A DNA stretch of 64,000 nucleotides from assembly GCA_964414345.1 (NCBI GenBank), contig CAYPWF010000007.1, positions 1 to 64,000 of the forward strand, written 5' to 3'. The DNA comes from Desulfocorpusculum sp964414345 (GTDB lineage: Bacteria > Desulfobacterota > Desulfocorpusculales > Desulfocorpusculum). The notes below the pieces were generated by a model. That model saw only the letters and a list, made by a program, of their open reading frames with translations, did not search any database and was not told where the DNA came from. The translations under genes were made by a program, and so were the position numbers. Position 1 is the stretch's first letter. Each line of letters begins with the position of its first letter. Shown here piece after piece: positions 1 to 8,224 of the stretch.

Positions 1-53
1 CCCACGACCTCGTGAATGCCATTCACGCGCTCTCCCAGCTGAGCTACAGCCCC
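1..53 (-). tRNA. tRNA-Ala (GGC anticodon), 3' end cut off by the window edge
   Basis: Read on the minus strand the molecule begins GGGGCTGTAGCTCAGCTGGG, the usual bacterial tRNA-Ala acceptor strand and D-arm. An anticodon stem CGTGA/TCACG follows, closing the loop ATGGCAT, so the anticodon is GGC (reads GCC). The variable region and start of the T-arm (GAGGTCGTGGG) are visible. The rest of the T-arm and the acceptor 3' strand lie outside the window. A consensus promoter sits just upstream. Confidence 0.95.
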
Positions 54-66
54 ACAGATGAGTGGT

Positions 67-96
67 ATTATAGTGAACCGGGGATTAAACAGTCAA
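67..96 (-). promoter_or_regulatory. sigma-70-type promoter of tRNA-Ala
   Basis: On the minus strand TTGACT (positions 96-91) is separated by 18 nt from a perfect TATAAT (72-67). The tRNA 5' end at position 53 lies 13 nt beyond the -10 box, so a start near position 60 would give a very short leader, as expected for a stable-RNA promoter. Nothing else is evident between 97 and the MFS stop at 257. Confidence 0.8.
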
Positions 97-256
97 GGAC
101 TTACTCTCCTTGATTTGAAAGCACCGAGGGTAACCCCCCTGCTTCAGGAGCCAGAAGGATCCCAAGGCTCAACACGCCAGAGCCTACCTTCCAGCCAAGC
201 CATGGTAATGAAATACGGCCCCCAGGGGGATGCCACAACTTCTGCGGCCTTGGCAA

Positions 257-1531
257 TCAGGGAGCCCTTGAAGCCCTGGAGAGCGCAGGCACGTCACGGC
301 CAAAAAAGGCAAAGCCCAAGGTGCCTACCAAACCAAAAAAGAAGGCTGACAAGAGGTTTGCCTGGGGAGACACCTGCCACAAAAAAGCGCCCCCAATGGC
401 TGCCACAGAGACCACTACGTCCCTGATAAGATAGTAGAGTCCGAACATTGCAGCCCTGCAATGTTCAGGGGAAAGATCCATTATAAGGGACTTTCTGGTT
501 GGCTCTCCGAATTCCTTGAGTCCTCTTAAGATGAAGGCCCCTACCAGCCACTCGAAGGATTGGCTGAAGAGAAGCCCTATGGGGAAAAGGGTAAAAAACA
601 GAAACGTTGTTACAACAAAGGGTTTCTTGGTGGTTCGATCTGCAAAATAGGCTACCGGGATATATACCAACACCGCGGTGGCCATCTCTATGCTGGTGAG
701 CAGCCCGAATTGGAGGGCCGAAACCGGCTCCCGGATGGTTTTCATGCACCATACCACAACAAAGGCATAGGGGATCTGCTCGCAGAACCTAACCAGTATG
801 TCTGTAACCAACAGACTTTTCATGGCCGGCTTCATGAGTCCAATGAGTCTCAAAGGATTCTTCTCAGCACCAAGAGCCAGGCCTTTGGTCCCCTTGTGCC
901 TGTCTTCCTGGATCATTTTTTGCTGAATCAGCAAGGCCGCTAAAGCCATTATCATTGCAACCCCAAATGCCAGCCGCACCCCTTCTCGTTCTCCCCAGAC
1001 CCCTATGAAAAGACCTCCCAACAAAGGACCTGCGGCCATGGGAATGCGCCTCACCAGGGAGTGCATGCTCACCCCCATGGTGCGCTTGTTTTGAGGCAGC
1101 ACCTTGTAAATCAAGTCCATGGTGGCTGGAAGGGAGATGGCCGACCAAGAGATGAACATGACCGCTCCAATGAGAACCGCCTCCCAGGCGGGAATTAGGA
1201 TCACAATCGCGAAGCCAGCCATGGCCACAAGGTTGAAAATCATCAAAGAACGCTTGATGCCTATGCGGTCCGAGAGATATCCCCCCGGGAAGGAATAAAG
1301 GGCCGAAAGCAGATTGTCCATGGCCTGGAGAAGCCCCACGGCCCATACCCCTCCCCCAAGGGCCAACATGTAGATGGGCAAGAAGCGCTCAGCCATGCGC
1401 TCCCCCATGCCCACCAGCACCACCATGCCCAGGACACCAATGGTGCTTTTTTGTAAGCCCAGGAAGGCTCCAATCCCGCCAAGGGCCTTCCTGATACCTT
1501 GAGGGCTCTCAATAGTTCTTTTGAGCAGCAA
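257..1531 (-). CDS. Major facilitator superfamily transporter
   Basis: A polytopic membrane protein of about 424 residues with roughly twelve hydrophobic segments in two halves and an N-terminal cytoplasmic stretch of about 30 residues. The MFS loop 2-3 signature is visible as GGYLSDRIGIKRSL near residue 85. A weaker repeat of it is AYFADRTTKKPFV near residue 300. The substrate cannot be inferred. An open frame from GTG at 1537 exists, but the Shine-Dalgarno AGGAGG directly abuts that GTG. The TTG two codons later (1531) has proper spacing and is preferred. The gene follows the mqn operon on the same strand but is separated from it by a repeat element, so it is probably a separate unit. Confidence 0.85.
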   Translation of the reverse strand: MLLKRTIESPQGIRKALGGIGAFLGLQKSTIGVLGMVVLVGMGERMAERFLPIYMLALGGGVWAVGLLQAMDNLLSALYSFPGGYLSDRIGIKRSLMIFNLVAMAGFAIVILIPAWEAVLIGAVMFISWSAISLPATMDLIYKVLPQNKRTMGVSMHSLVRRIPMAAGPLLGGLFIGVWGEREGVRLAFGVAMIMALAALLIQQKMIQEDRHKGTKGLALGAEKNPLRLIGLMKPAMKSLLVTDILVRFCEQIPYAFVVVWCMKTIREPVSALQFGLLTSIEMATAVLVYIPVAYFADRTTKKPFVVTTFLFFTLFPIGLLFSQSFEWLVGAFILRGLKEFGEPTRKSLIMDLSPEHCRAAMFGLYYLIRDVVVSVAAIGGAFLWQVSPQANLLSAFFFGLVGTLGFAFFGRDVPALSRASRAP

Positions 1532-1552
1532 GCCCACCTCCTGAGGGTTTGA

Positions 1553-1662
1553 CCCGGATTATTCTCCAAAGCCTATGAGTTCGGGGGCTTAAGTCCCCGA
1601 ACCCCCGGTCGCGTTTTTAGAATAGCCAGCATCATCCACTGGTTCTGATTGGTGAGGCTTAA
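1553..1662 (+). repeat. Dispersed ~190-bp repeat, copy 1 (internally deleted)
   Basis: It begins with the family's left end CCCGGATTATTCTCCAAAGC and the G-rich hairpin, here TTCGGGGGCTTAAGTCCCCGAA. It then jumps to a degenerate right end (CATCATCCACTGG...). The central block present in the copies at 10073 and 55787 is missing. It lies between the mqn operon and the MFS gene. Confidence 0.7.
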
Positions 1663-1752
1663 GAGCCCCTAGCCGGGCGGACTCAGGCGCTTCCGAGGGG
1701 CTAAGATATGATACTCTTTCTTGGGGTTGGGGAAAGGATTAGTGCCTGCTTC

Positions 1753-2931
1753 TCACCATCCCACCGGCTTTACCAACGCAGGAGGCTCACTTACCAGGCG
1801 CTCTTCTGCTCTCCAAGGATCTGCGGCATCCAGCTCAACGTATATCATCCTGGCCGAGCGGCCTTTCTCCAGGAGCCCCAGGTCCTGTCTCCACAAAGCC
1901 CTTGCCCCGTTGGCTGTAGCCATCCGGAGGATTTCCCGGGGTTTCAGATCCGGGTAATTCCTGGCCGTGAATTGCATCTCTTCAAAGAGGCTCAAGCTAT
2001 CCACGCTTGCCAGGGAATCCGTACCCAGAGCAGGCTTCAGGCCGGCCTTAAGGAATTCCATTAATCGGGGAAGGGCCTGGTGAAGCTTCCAGTTGGACCT
2101 GGGGCAGACGCAAACCCCAACCCCGGATTGGGCAAGCAGCTCCACTTCCTTGGGGCTTACATGTATGAGATGCACCAGCAGGGTCTTGGGATCCAGCAGA
2201 CCCAGCCTTTGGGCAAGGCTCACGGGGCTAAGCCCGAAGCAATCCCAATCCTTGAAGCTGAAATGGCGGCTTTCAAGAAAACGGGCCCATTCTCCTTGCC
2301 CGCTTTGTAGGAACTCCACCTCCTCCTGGGACTCGGCCAAGTGTAAGGAGAACGGCAAATCCCATTGCAAACAGAGGGTCTTAATTTTTTTTAGGAGCTT
2401 GGGACTGGTTGTGTGAGGTGCATGTCCTGCAAGAGAAGAAACTATGCCCCCAAAGGTCTGGGAGGGGGCCGTCAGATCCCTTCCTTCTCCTAAGAATTCC
2501 TGCCAGACCACGCCCTCCAAACCCGCAAAGGCCAGGTGCTCCTCCACAGGGAAAAAAGGCCCGAACTCTCCCACAAGCCCTGTGCCGGTTTCGCGAAGAG
2601 TCCTGGCGGCCTCACGGGTGCTTCTCAAGGCTTCCTGGAGGGAGAGTTCAGATCTATCTCTGATAAGGGACTCCACCCAGGCTAGAAAACCCTTGGATGT
2701 TTCAATCCTTCCATGCAGGGCTGAGAGGGTAAGGTGGGTATGGGCATTCACCAGAGCAGGCATAAGAATCCCGGGTCCGTGATCCAGCATTTTGGAGCAA
2801 GGCGGCTTTTTCCCTAGAGCGTCTACTTCCACTATGCGGCCTTGGGAGACTGCCACAAAGCCGCCAGATCTCCATCTTCCGGGTGCCTGCATTATGAGGC
2901 GGGCTTTGTGGCAGGTGACTTCCCCAACCAT
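1753..2931 (-). CDS. mqnX: Aminodeoxyfutalosine deaminase (amidohydrolase family)
   Basis: A 392-residue metal-dependent amidohydrolase of the SsnA/MtaD type. Visible metal and substrate residues are H64 and H66 in VNAHTHLT, H173 in GHAPHTT, H197 in SLHLAES, H254/H257 in VHLIHV and D305 in GTDSLAS. By itself the fold would allow an S-adenosylhomocysteine or methylthioadenosine deaminase. Its position 10 nt downstream of mqnC, in an mqnE-mqnC-mqnX operon, points to deamination of 6-amino-6-deoxyfutalosine to futalosine, the step after MqnE in the futalosine menaquinone pathway. The enzyme is cytoplasmic. mqnA, mqnB and mqnD are not in this window. Confidence 0.85.
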   Translation of the reverse strand: MVGEVTCHKARLIMQAPGRWRSGGFVAVSQGRIVEVDALGKKPPCSKMLDHGPGILMPALVNAHTHLTLSALHGRIETSKGFLAWVESLIRDRSELSLQEALRSTREAARTLRETGTGLVGEFGPFFPVEEHLAFAGLEGVVWQEFLGEGRDLTAPSQTFGGIVSSLAGHAPHTTSPKLLKKIKTLCLQWDLPFSLHLAESQEEVEFLQSGQGEWARFLESRHFSFKDWDCFGLSPVSLAQRLGLLDPKTLLVHLIHVSPKEVELLAQSGVGVCVCPRSNWKLHQALPRLMEFLKAGLKPALGTDSLASVDSLSLFEEMQFTARNYPDLKPREILRMATANGARALWRQDLGLLEKGRSARMIYVELDAADPWRAEERLVSEPPALVKPVGW

Positions 2932-2941
2932 CCGAAGGTCC

Positions 2942-3991
2942 TCAAACCGACCTGTAAAGCACGTCCCTCTTTTTGGGCTGGAAGCCTGCCCTTTGGATCA
3001 GATCCAGCATTTCCGCCTCTGAGAGCCGGAAGCTTACCCCGGCAGAGGCCACCACGTTCTCCTCGATCATGGTGGAGCCCAAGTCGTCGGCCCCGAAGTG
3101 GAGGGCCACCTGACCTACCTCCGGGCCCTGGGTCACCCAGGATGCCTGAATGTGGGGGATGTTCTCCAAGACCAGCCGGCTCATGGCCAAGGTTCTAAGA
3201 TAGTCTACTGCTCCTGCCTTGGGAGCCTGCAGGGTATTCTTCCCAGGCTGGTACGGCCAGGGGATGAAAGCAGTGAAACCACCGGTTTCATCCTGAAGAT
3301 TTCTAATCTCCAGCATGTGCTCCAGGCGCTCTTCCAGGGTCTCAATATGGCCGAACATCATGGTGGCCGTGGTACGAAGCCCTAGGAGATGGGCCTCCCT
3401 CATCACCTCCAGCCACTTGGCCGAAGATCCCTTGGCTGGGGAAACCTTTTTCCTGACCCGGTCCACAAGGATCTCCGCGCCCCCTCCTGGAATGGAGCAA
3501 AGCCCTGCATCAACCAGCTTTTGGAGCAGATCCCGGATGCTTAGCCCCCAGCTCTCAGCCATGAAAAGAATCTCAGGCGGAGAAAAGCCATGGATCCAAA
3601 GCCCCATATCTCTCATGAGTCTGAGCCTCTCTTCATGCCATGAGAACTCCAAGCCTGGGTTTAGTCCGCCCTGGTAAAGAATATGGGTGCCTCCCAGATC
3701 CAGGGTTTCTTGACACTTGGCCTTGAGGCTTTCCAGATCCAGCTCATATGCTTCCTTTTGTCCCTTGGATCTCCAGAAGGCGCAAAATGCACAGCGTGAG
3801 ACGCATATGTTGGTGTAATTGATGTTGCGATCCACGCTGTAGGTCACAATCGGTTCGGGATGGAGCTGCAAGCGCCGGCCGTGGGCCAGCTGCCCCAGGC
3901 TCATCAGATCCGCCTCTATGTAAAGCCTAAGAGCACTTTCCCTGTCCAGCCTGCCCTGCTCTACTATTCGGGCTGCCTCCATGAAGTTCAT
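2942..3991 (-). CDS. mqnC: Cyclic dehypoxanthinyl futalosine synthase (radical SAM)
   Basis: A 349-residue radical SAM enzyme that cyclises dehypoxanthinyl futalosine in menaquinone synthesis. The SAM-binding cluster motif CX3CX2C is C63, C67 and C70 (ICVSRCAFCAFW), preceded by NINYTNIC, which is typical of the MqnC/MqnE/CofH group. GGGAEIL near residue 172 and the FGADDLGSTMIEENV block near the C terminus match MqnC. The start overlaps the mqnE stop by 4 nt (ATGA), so the two are translationally coupled. A second in-frame ATG three codons later is a possible alternative start. Confidence 0.95.
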   Translation of the reverse strand: MNFMEAARIVEQGRLDRESALRLYIEADLMSLGQLAHGRRLQLHPEPIVTYSVDRNINYTNICVSRCAFCAFWRSKGQKEAYELDLESLKAKCQETLDLGGTHILYQGGLNPGLEFSWHEERLRLMRDMGLWIHGFSPPEILFMAESWGLSIRDLLQKLVDAGLCSIPGGGAEILVDRVRKKVSPAKGSSAKWLEVMREAHLLGLRTTATMMFGHIETLEERLEHMLEIRNLQDETGGFTAFIPWPYQPGKNTLQAPKAGAVDYLRTLAMSRLVLENIPHIQASWVTQGPEVGQVALHFGADDLGSTMIEENVVASAGVSFRLSEAEMLDLIQRAGFQPKKRDVLYRSV

Positions 3992-5112
3992 TGGGGCTGC
4001 TCCTGGCCAAGAGGCCTGTGGAAGGAGTCCCTTTCCACAGGCTGGAAGCCCGCCTCTTTTATCAAAGTCCTCAATTGCTCTACTGTGAGGCCCCTGGCCG
4101 TCTCGGCCCCGGCCTCGTGAGCTATCTGCTCATGCACTATGGTGCCTTCCAGGTCGTCGGCCCCGAAGTGGAGAGCCACTTGGGTGAGTCTAGTCCCGAG
4201 CATGACCCAGTAAGCCTTCATGCTTGGGAAATTGTCCAAGATCAGGCGAGCCGTGGCCATGAGCTTCAAGATCTCAACCCCGCTTGGTCCTCTAAGATGG
4301 GAAAGGGGGGTGTTTCTGGCCTGGAAAGGCAGAGGAATGAAGGCCTGGAAGCCTCCTGTGCGGTCCTGCTGCTCCCTGAGCCTCAGGAGGTGCCTCACCC
4401 TTTCTTGAGGAGTTTCCAAGTGACCAAAAAGCAATGTGGCATTGGTGGGTATCCCCAAGCTGTGGGCCTCCCCATGGATCTGGAGCCACCTTTCGGCATC
4501 CGGCTTCCGGGGGAAAAGAAGCCCCCTTAGGCGTGAAGAGAAGACCTCGGCCCCTCCCCCGGGCATCACATCCAATCCGGCCTCTTTGAGTTGCACAAGG
4601 CACTCCCTGGCGGAGACCCCCGCCTTGGCGGCCATGTGATCCACCTCCACGGCTGTGAAGGCTTTGAGCGCCACCCCTGGTGCGGCCTTTTTCAAGCACC
4701 TCAAGAGCTCCAGATAGTAATTAAGATGCAAGCCGGGATGACAACCCCCCACAATGTGCACCTCTCTGAGAGGCTTCACTGGAGCTGCAGAAACCTTTTC
4801 CTCAGCCTCCTGGGGATGTATCAGAAAAGCCTCGGGGGCATCCACTGCCCTGTGAAAGGCGCAAAATGTGCAGCGATTTTCACAAATATTGGTATAGTTG
4901 AGATGAAGGTTTCGAATGAAGGTGGCCTTGGTGCCGTGAATCTCTTTTCTTTTCTCCAAGGCCAGTCTCCCCAGGGCCGCCAGGTTGGATGTGCCAAGGC
5001 AAGCAAGGCCGTCTTGGAAGTTAAGTCTCTTCCCCTGCTCCAACTTCCAGGCCACCCTCTCCAGCTGGGGATCCTTTTTGTCTTCGCCTGATCCATGGGA
5101 TGCAACCTGCAT
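3988..5112 (-). CDS. mqnE: Aminofutalosine synthase (radical SAM)
   Basis: A 374-residue radical SAM enzyme that joins 3-(1-carboxyvinyl)oxybenzoate to SAM-derived adenosine to form 6-amino-6-deoxyfutalosine. The cluster motif is C77, C81 and C84 (ICENRCTFCAFH). GGCHPGL, GGGAEVF and FGADDLEGTIVHEQI are family blocks. The open frame extends upstream to a TTG at 5151, but GAAAGG lies 8 nt before the ATG at 5112, so 5112 is preferred. It is the first gene of the mqnE-mqnC-mqnX operon and is divergent from the ABC transporter at 5237. The 124 nt between them must hold both promoters; I see no clear consensus boxes. Confidence 0.95.
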   Translation of the reverse strand: MQVASHGSGEDKKDPQLERVAWKLEQGKRLNFQDGLACLGTSNLAALGRLALEKRKEIHGTKATFIRNLHLNYTNICENRCTFCAFHRAVDAPEAFLIHPQEAEEKVSAAPVKPLREVHIVGGCHPGLHLNYYLELLRCLKKAAPGVALKAFTAVEVDHMAAKAGVSARECLVQLKEAGLDVMPGGGAEVFSSRLRGLLFPRKPDAERWLQIHGEAHSLGIPTNATLLFGHLETPQERVRHLLRLREQQDRTGGFQAFIPLPFQARNTPLSHLRGPSGVEILKLMATARLILDNFPSMKAYWVMLGTRLTQVALHFGADDLEGTIVHEQIAHEAGAETARGLTVEQLRTLIKEAGFQPVERDSFHRPLGQEQPQ

Positions 5113-5236
5113 TAAGAGAACCTTTCTTGACAAGAGTGACCACCTGGTCAATCATAGGACAGCCGGACCTCAATGGCAAGGGTGCAGCGGCCTTGTGCAA
5201 GGCTCAGTGGTTTGATCAAAACCGGGGGGCTGGGTC

Positions 5237-6271
5237 ATGGGAAAAGCCATCAAAGCTCTTGGGGGGTTACTGGGGCTCTTGGTCTTCTGGGTCTGGATCA
5301 TCCCCCAAACAGGCTTTTCAGGAGAAAGGGTCAGGGTTGGTTTGCTGCCTCTCACCTCATCGGCTCCCATATTCATTGGGGTTGAGGAGGGGTTTTTTCT
5401 TCGGGAGGGACTTGATTTAGAACTCAAGTTCCTGCAAGCAGCCCAGCCCATTGCAGCAGCTCTTGCAGCCGGAGAGATAGAGGTGGGGGCCACAGGCCTG
5501 ACAGCTGGTCTGTACAACGCCCTGGCCACGGGCCTGGATGCCAAAATCGTGGCTGACAAAGGCAGGGAATGGCCCGGCTATCGCCTCACGGGCATTGTGG
5601 TCGGCAAGGCGGCCTGGGAGAGGGGGATCAGGAAGGTGGAGGATCTAAGAAACATGAAAGTGGGTGTGACCCAGATTGGCTCCACTTTTCACTACATGCT
5701 GGGCAACATACTTCAAAAACATGGGATAGATCTCTCCCAAGTTCAGATAGTGCCCCTGGGTGGCCTGCAAGCCCTGGCCGAGGCTTTGGCTTCCGAGAAA
5801 CTGGAGGCTGTTTATATCGCGCAGCCACTTTGCACCGAAGCAGAGGCAAGAGGAACCGGAAAGATTCTGGTTTGGTCTGGTGAGGAACTTCGCTACCAGA
5901 TAGCGGCCATATTCATGTCCGGAAAGTTTTGGGAAAAGAAAGATGCAGCCAAAGCCTTCATGAGGGCATACATCAGGGCCTGCAGGATATATCACGATGA
6001 GTGTTTAGGGCTGGATGCACAAGGCAATCCATCCAAGGGGAAGAATTTCCAAAAAGTGATGGCTCAGATAGGCAAGTACACGGGGCTTCCTGCCGAGAGG
6101 ATAGCAAAAGACCTAAGTTACAATGACAGAAACGGAGAGCTTATGTGGGAGGACATCCCGAGGCAGATAAAGTGGTACAAAGAGCAAGGCATGCTGGCCA
6201 AAGAGCCTGATCCCGGGAAGTTCCTGGATCGAACTCTTTGGGAAGAGGCCCTAAGGGAAGTGGGACCCTGA
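5237..6271 (+). CDS. ABC transporter substrate-binding protein (SsuA/ThiY/NMT1-like)
   Basis: A 344-residue periplasmic binding protein. An N-terminal signal peptide of about 29 residues is visible: KAIKA, a hydrophobic core LLGLLVFWVWII, then a likely cleavage after GFSG. The mature part opens RVGLLPLTSSAPIFIGVEEG, followed by AGEIEVGATG, the usual arrangement of the nitrate/sulfonate/taurine/thiamine-precursor class. No lipobox is seen. It is the first gene of a three-gene importer operon with one nucleotide before the ATPase. The ligand is unknown. Divergence from the menaquinone genes makes an aromatic or nucleoside-type compound conceivable, but that is only a guess from position. Confidence 0.85.
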   Translation: MGKAIKALGGLLGLLVFWVWIIPQTGFSGERVRVGLLPLTSSAPIFIGVEEGFFLREGLDLELKFLQAAQPIAAALAAGEIEVGATGLTAGLYNALATGLDAKIVADKGREWPGYRLTGIVVGKAAWERGIRKVEDLRNMKVGVTQIGSTFHYMLGNILQKHGIDLSQVQIVPLGGLQALAEALASEKLEAVYIAQPLCTEAEARGTGKILVWSGEELRYQIAAIFMSGKFWEKKDAAKAFMRAYIRACRIYHDECLGLDAQGNPSKGKNFQKVMAQIGKYTGLPAERIAKDLSYNDRNGELMWEDIPRQIKWYKEQGMLAKEPDPGKFLDRTLWEEALREVGP

Positions 6272-6272
6272 A

Positions 6273-7028
6273 GTGCTCACGCGCATAGAGCAAATCTCCA
6301 AGACCTACCAGAACGGAAAGACAGAGCCCCTCAGGGCTCTTGCGGAGATCCGTCTGGATATAGGACCCAACGAGTTCGTATGTATAGTAGGCCCTTCCGG
6401 ATGCGGGAAATCAACTCTTTTGAGCATAGTTGCAGGGCTTTTGGAGCCCAGCTCAGGGAGGGTGGCTTTTGAGGGGGTGCACCCGTCTAAGCCTCCCACA
6501 GGAATAGTTTTCCAGGAGCTGGGGCTTTTCCCATGGCGCACTGTGGGGGAAAACGTGGGCTATGGATTGGAGGAGTTGGGAGTTCCAAAAAAAGAGAGAA
6601 AGGGCAGGATCAGGGAACTCCTGAGCATGGTAGGTCTCGAGGGCTTCGAAAACCGTTTCCCCCACGAGCTCTCAGGCGGGATGAGACAGCGCACAGCCTT
6701 GGCAAGGGCCTTGGCCCCCGAGCCGGCGCTTCTGCTTATGGATGAGCCCCTTTCCTCCTTGGATGCTCAGACCCGCCAGGACATGCAGACAGAGCTTTCC
6801 CGCCTGCACGAGAGGGGAGAGAGGAGCTTTCTCTATGTGACCCATGACGTGGGGGAGGCTGTCTTCTTGGGGGACCGGGTGGTTTTGCTGAGCCCGAGGC
6901 CTGGGCGGGTCCTGGAGATCCTCCAGGTGGAACTCCCGAGACCGAGGAGCCAGGCATTGAGGAGGGAGATCCCGTTCAACAGCCTGGTAAGCCATGTGGA
7001 AGCTCTTCTGCGGGAAGGACTCCAGTGA
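6273..7028 (+). CDS. ABC transporter ATP-binding protein (SsuB/TauB-like)
   Basis: A 251-residue nucleotide-binding subunit that powers the importer. It has Walker A GPSGCGKSTLL (residues 40-50), the Q-loop in VFQELGLFPW, the ABC signature LSGGMRQR (133-140), Walker B LLLMDEP with D157/E158, the D-loop SSLDA and the H-loop His191. The start codon is GTG, one nucleotide after the binding-protein stop. The 3' end overlaps the permease start by 4 nt, so the three subunits are co-translated. Confidence 0.95.
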   Translation: MLTRIEQISKTYQNGKTEPLRALAEIRLDIGPNEFVCIVGPSGCGKSTLLSIVAGLLEPSSGRVAFEGVHPSKPPTGIVFQELGLFPWRTVGENVGYGLEELGVPKKERKGRIRELLSMVGLEGFENRFPHELSGGMRQRTALARALAPEPALLLMDEPLSSLDAQTRQDMQTELSRLHERGERSFLYVTHDVGEAVFLGDRVVLLSPRPGRVLEILQVELPRPRSQALRREIPFNSLVSHVEALLREGLQ

Positions 7029-7840
7029 TGTCAGAGCAGCTCGAGGTTAGGGCTTCCTTGGATCGGGTCAGAATAGGACCTCTTGCCCCCAAGGGTGGAT
7101 TGGGTGGGGGCCTTGGGTTGATATCTGTGGGAGGCGTGCTACTACTTTGGGAGGCAATAGGAAGCTGCGGCCTGGTGGCCCCGCTTTTTCTGCCACCCCT
7201 CAGCAGCGTTCTTCTGGATGGGTTTCTCATGATCAGCTCGGGAGAGCTGTGGGCGCATCTGTGGGCCAGCCTTTGGAGGATCCTGTGGGGGTTCTTTCTG
7301 GGGGCCGGGTCGGGGATTTTTTTGGGCTTGTGCATGGGCATATCCCGGGTGGTGGACGGTTTGGGACATCCCTTGGTGGCGGCCTCTTATCCCATACCAA
7401 AGATAGCGCTGCTGCCGCTTTTTATACTTTGGTTCGGCTTGGGAGAGTCCTCCAAGGTGGCGGTCATAGGGTTGGGGGTTTTCTTCCCGGTGCTGGTAAA
7501 TACAAGAGCAGGTGTGAAGGATGTAAGCCCTCTTTTGATCCAAGCAGCGGTCTCATTGGGCTCAAGCCGAGCAAGGATTGCCCGCAAGGTGCTTTTCCCC
7601 GCCAGTCTGCCCACGATTTTTGCAGGCTTGAAGTTGGGGGCCGGGGCGGCCCTTCTGCTTTTGGTCACAGCCGAGATGATAGCCGCTGACAAGGGGATAG
7701 GCTTTATGATACTGTCCGCGGCCAATCTCATGCAAACGACCAGACTTCTCTTTGGAGTGTTGCTCCTGGCCGCTTTAGGGCTTTTTTCCAACTGGATCCT
7801 GGTCCGTTTGGAACAAAGGCTCATCCCCTGGAAACCTTAA
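7025..7840 (+). CDS. ABC transporter permease (SsuC-like)
   Basis: A 271-residue inner-membrane permease with about six hydrophobic segments and a cytoplasmic N terminus. The EAA loop that docks on the ATPase is visible around residues 178-203 as AAVSLGSSRARIARKVLFPA. It is the BPD_transp_1 type of nitrate/sulfonate/bicarbonate importers. The ATG overlaps the ATPase stop. It is the last gene of the operon. Confidence 0.9.
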   Translation: MMSEQLEVRASLDRVRIGPLAPKGGLGGGLGLISVGGVLLLWEAIGSCGLVAPLFLPPLSSVLLDGFLMISSGELWAHLWASLWRILWGFFLGAGSGIFLGLCMGISRVVDGLGHPLVAASYPIPKIALLPLFILWFGLGESSKVAVIGLGVFFPVLVNTRAGVKDVSPLLIQAAVSLGSSRARIARKVLFPASLPTIFAGLKLGAGAALLLLVTAEMIAADKGIGFMILSAANLMQTTRLLFGVLLLAALGLFSNWILVRLEQRLIPWKP

Positions 7841-8224
7841 GACCCAAAGAGGGCTTGGCCCCCAATCCAAGAAACATATCCAACTTGGATCATTGTCCCA
7901 CTGGGGGAATGGGACAAAAACCCTGGCCTTCAGGCTAGGACTTTAATATGCGCCCAAGGCCCAGGCTGCTGATATCCCCCGACTGAGGTGGGCGGTCTTA
8001 CCCGTTGCGACTCGAGAATCACCGTGTGAAGCCGGTGGTTTTTGGCGGGCTGCCCAGTAGAATTCATGGGAGGGGGCATACTAAGCCCTCCAAGCCCACC
8101 ACCTTTAGACCACATTATCCACCGATCGGGAATCATGCGGGCTAAATTCCAAATTCCAGAAGCTTGACTGCCCTGAGGGCTGACCCCTACATTGGAAAAA
8201 GTCAGAAAGAGAGAGAGGTCTTCC
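7841..8224. other. Intergenic region between the ABC operon and the aminopeptidase
   Basis: No convincing gene is seen in these 384 nt. After the permease stop there is a small inverted repeat TGTCCCA...TGGGACA near 7897-7920 without a T-tract. The right part carries a degenerate end of the dispersed repeat (8110-8143). A minus-strand frame of 112 codons spans this region and the aminopeptidase start and is judged spurious. Confidence 0.6.
8110..8143 (+). repeat. Dispersed repeat, copy 2 (degenerate right end only)
   Basis: CACATTATCCACC...AATCATGCGGGCT matches the right-end hairpin of the family (GCATTATCCAC...GAATAATGCGGGC), with mismatches in the outer arm. The left block was not found nearby, so this is a remnant at best. 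Confidence 0.4.

Noticed and set aside
1664..1702. AGCCCCT...AGGGGCT inverted repeat after the mqn operon as a terminator
   Set aside because: The arms are only 7 nt with a 25-nt loop, and no T-tract follows on the minus strand.
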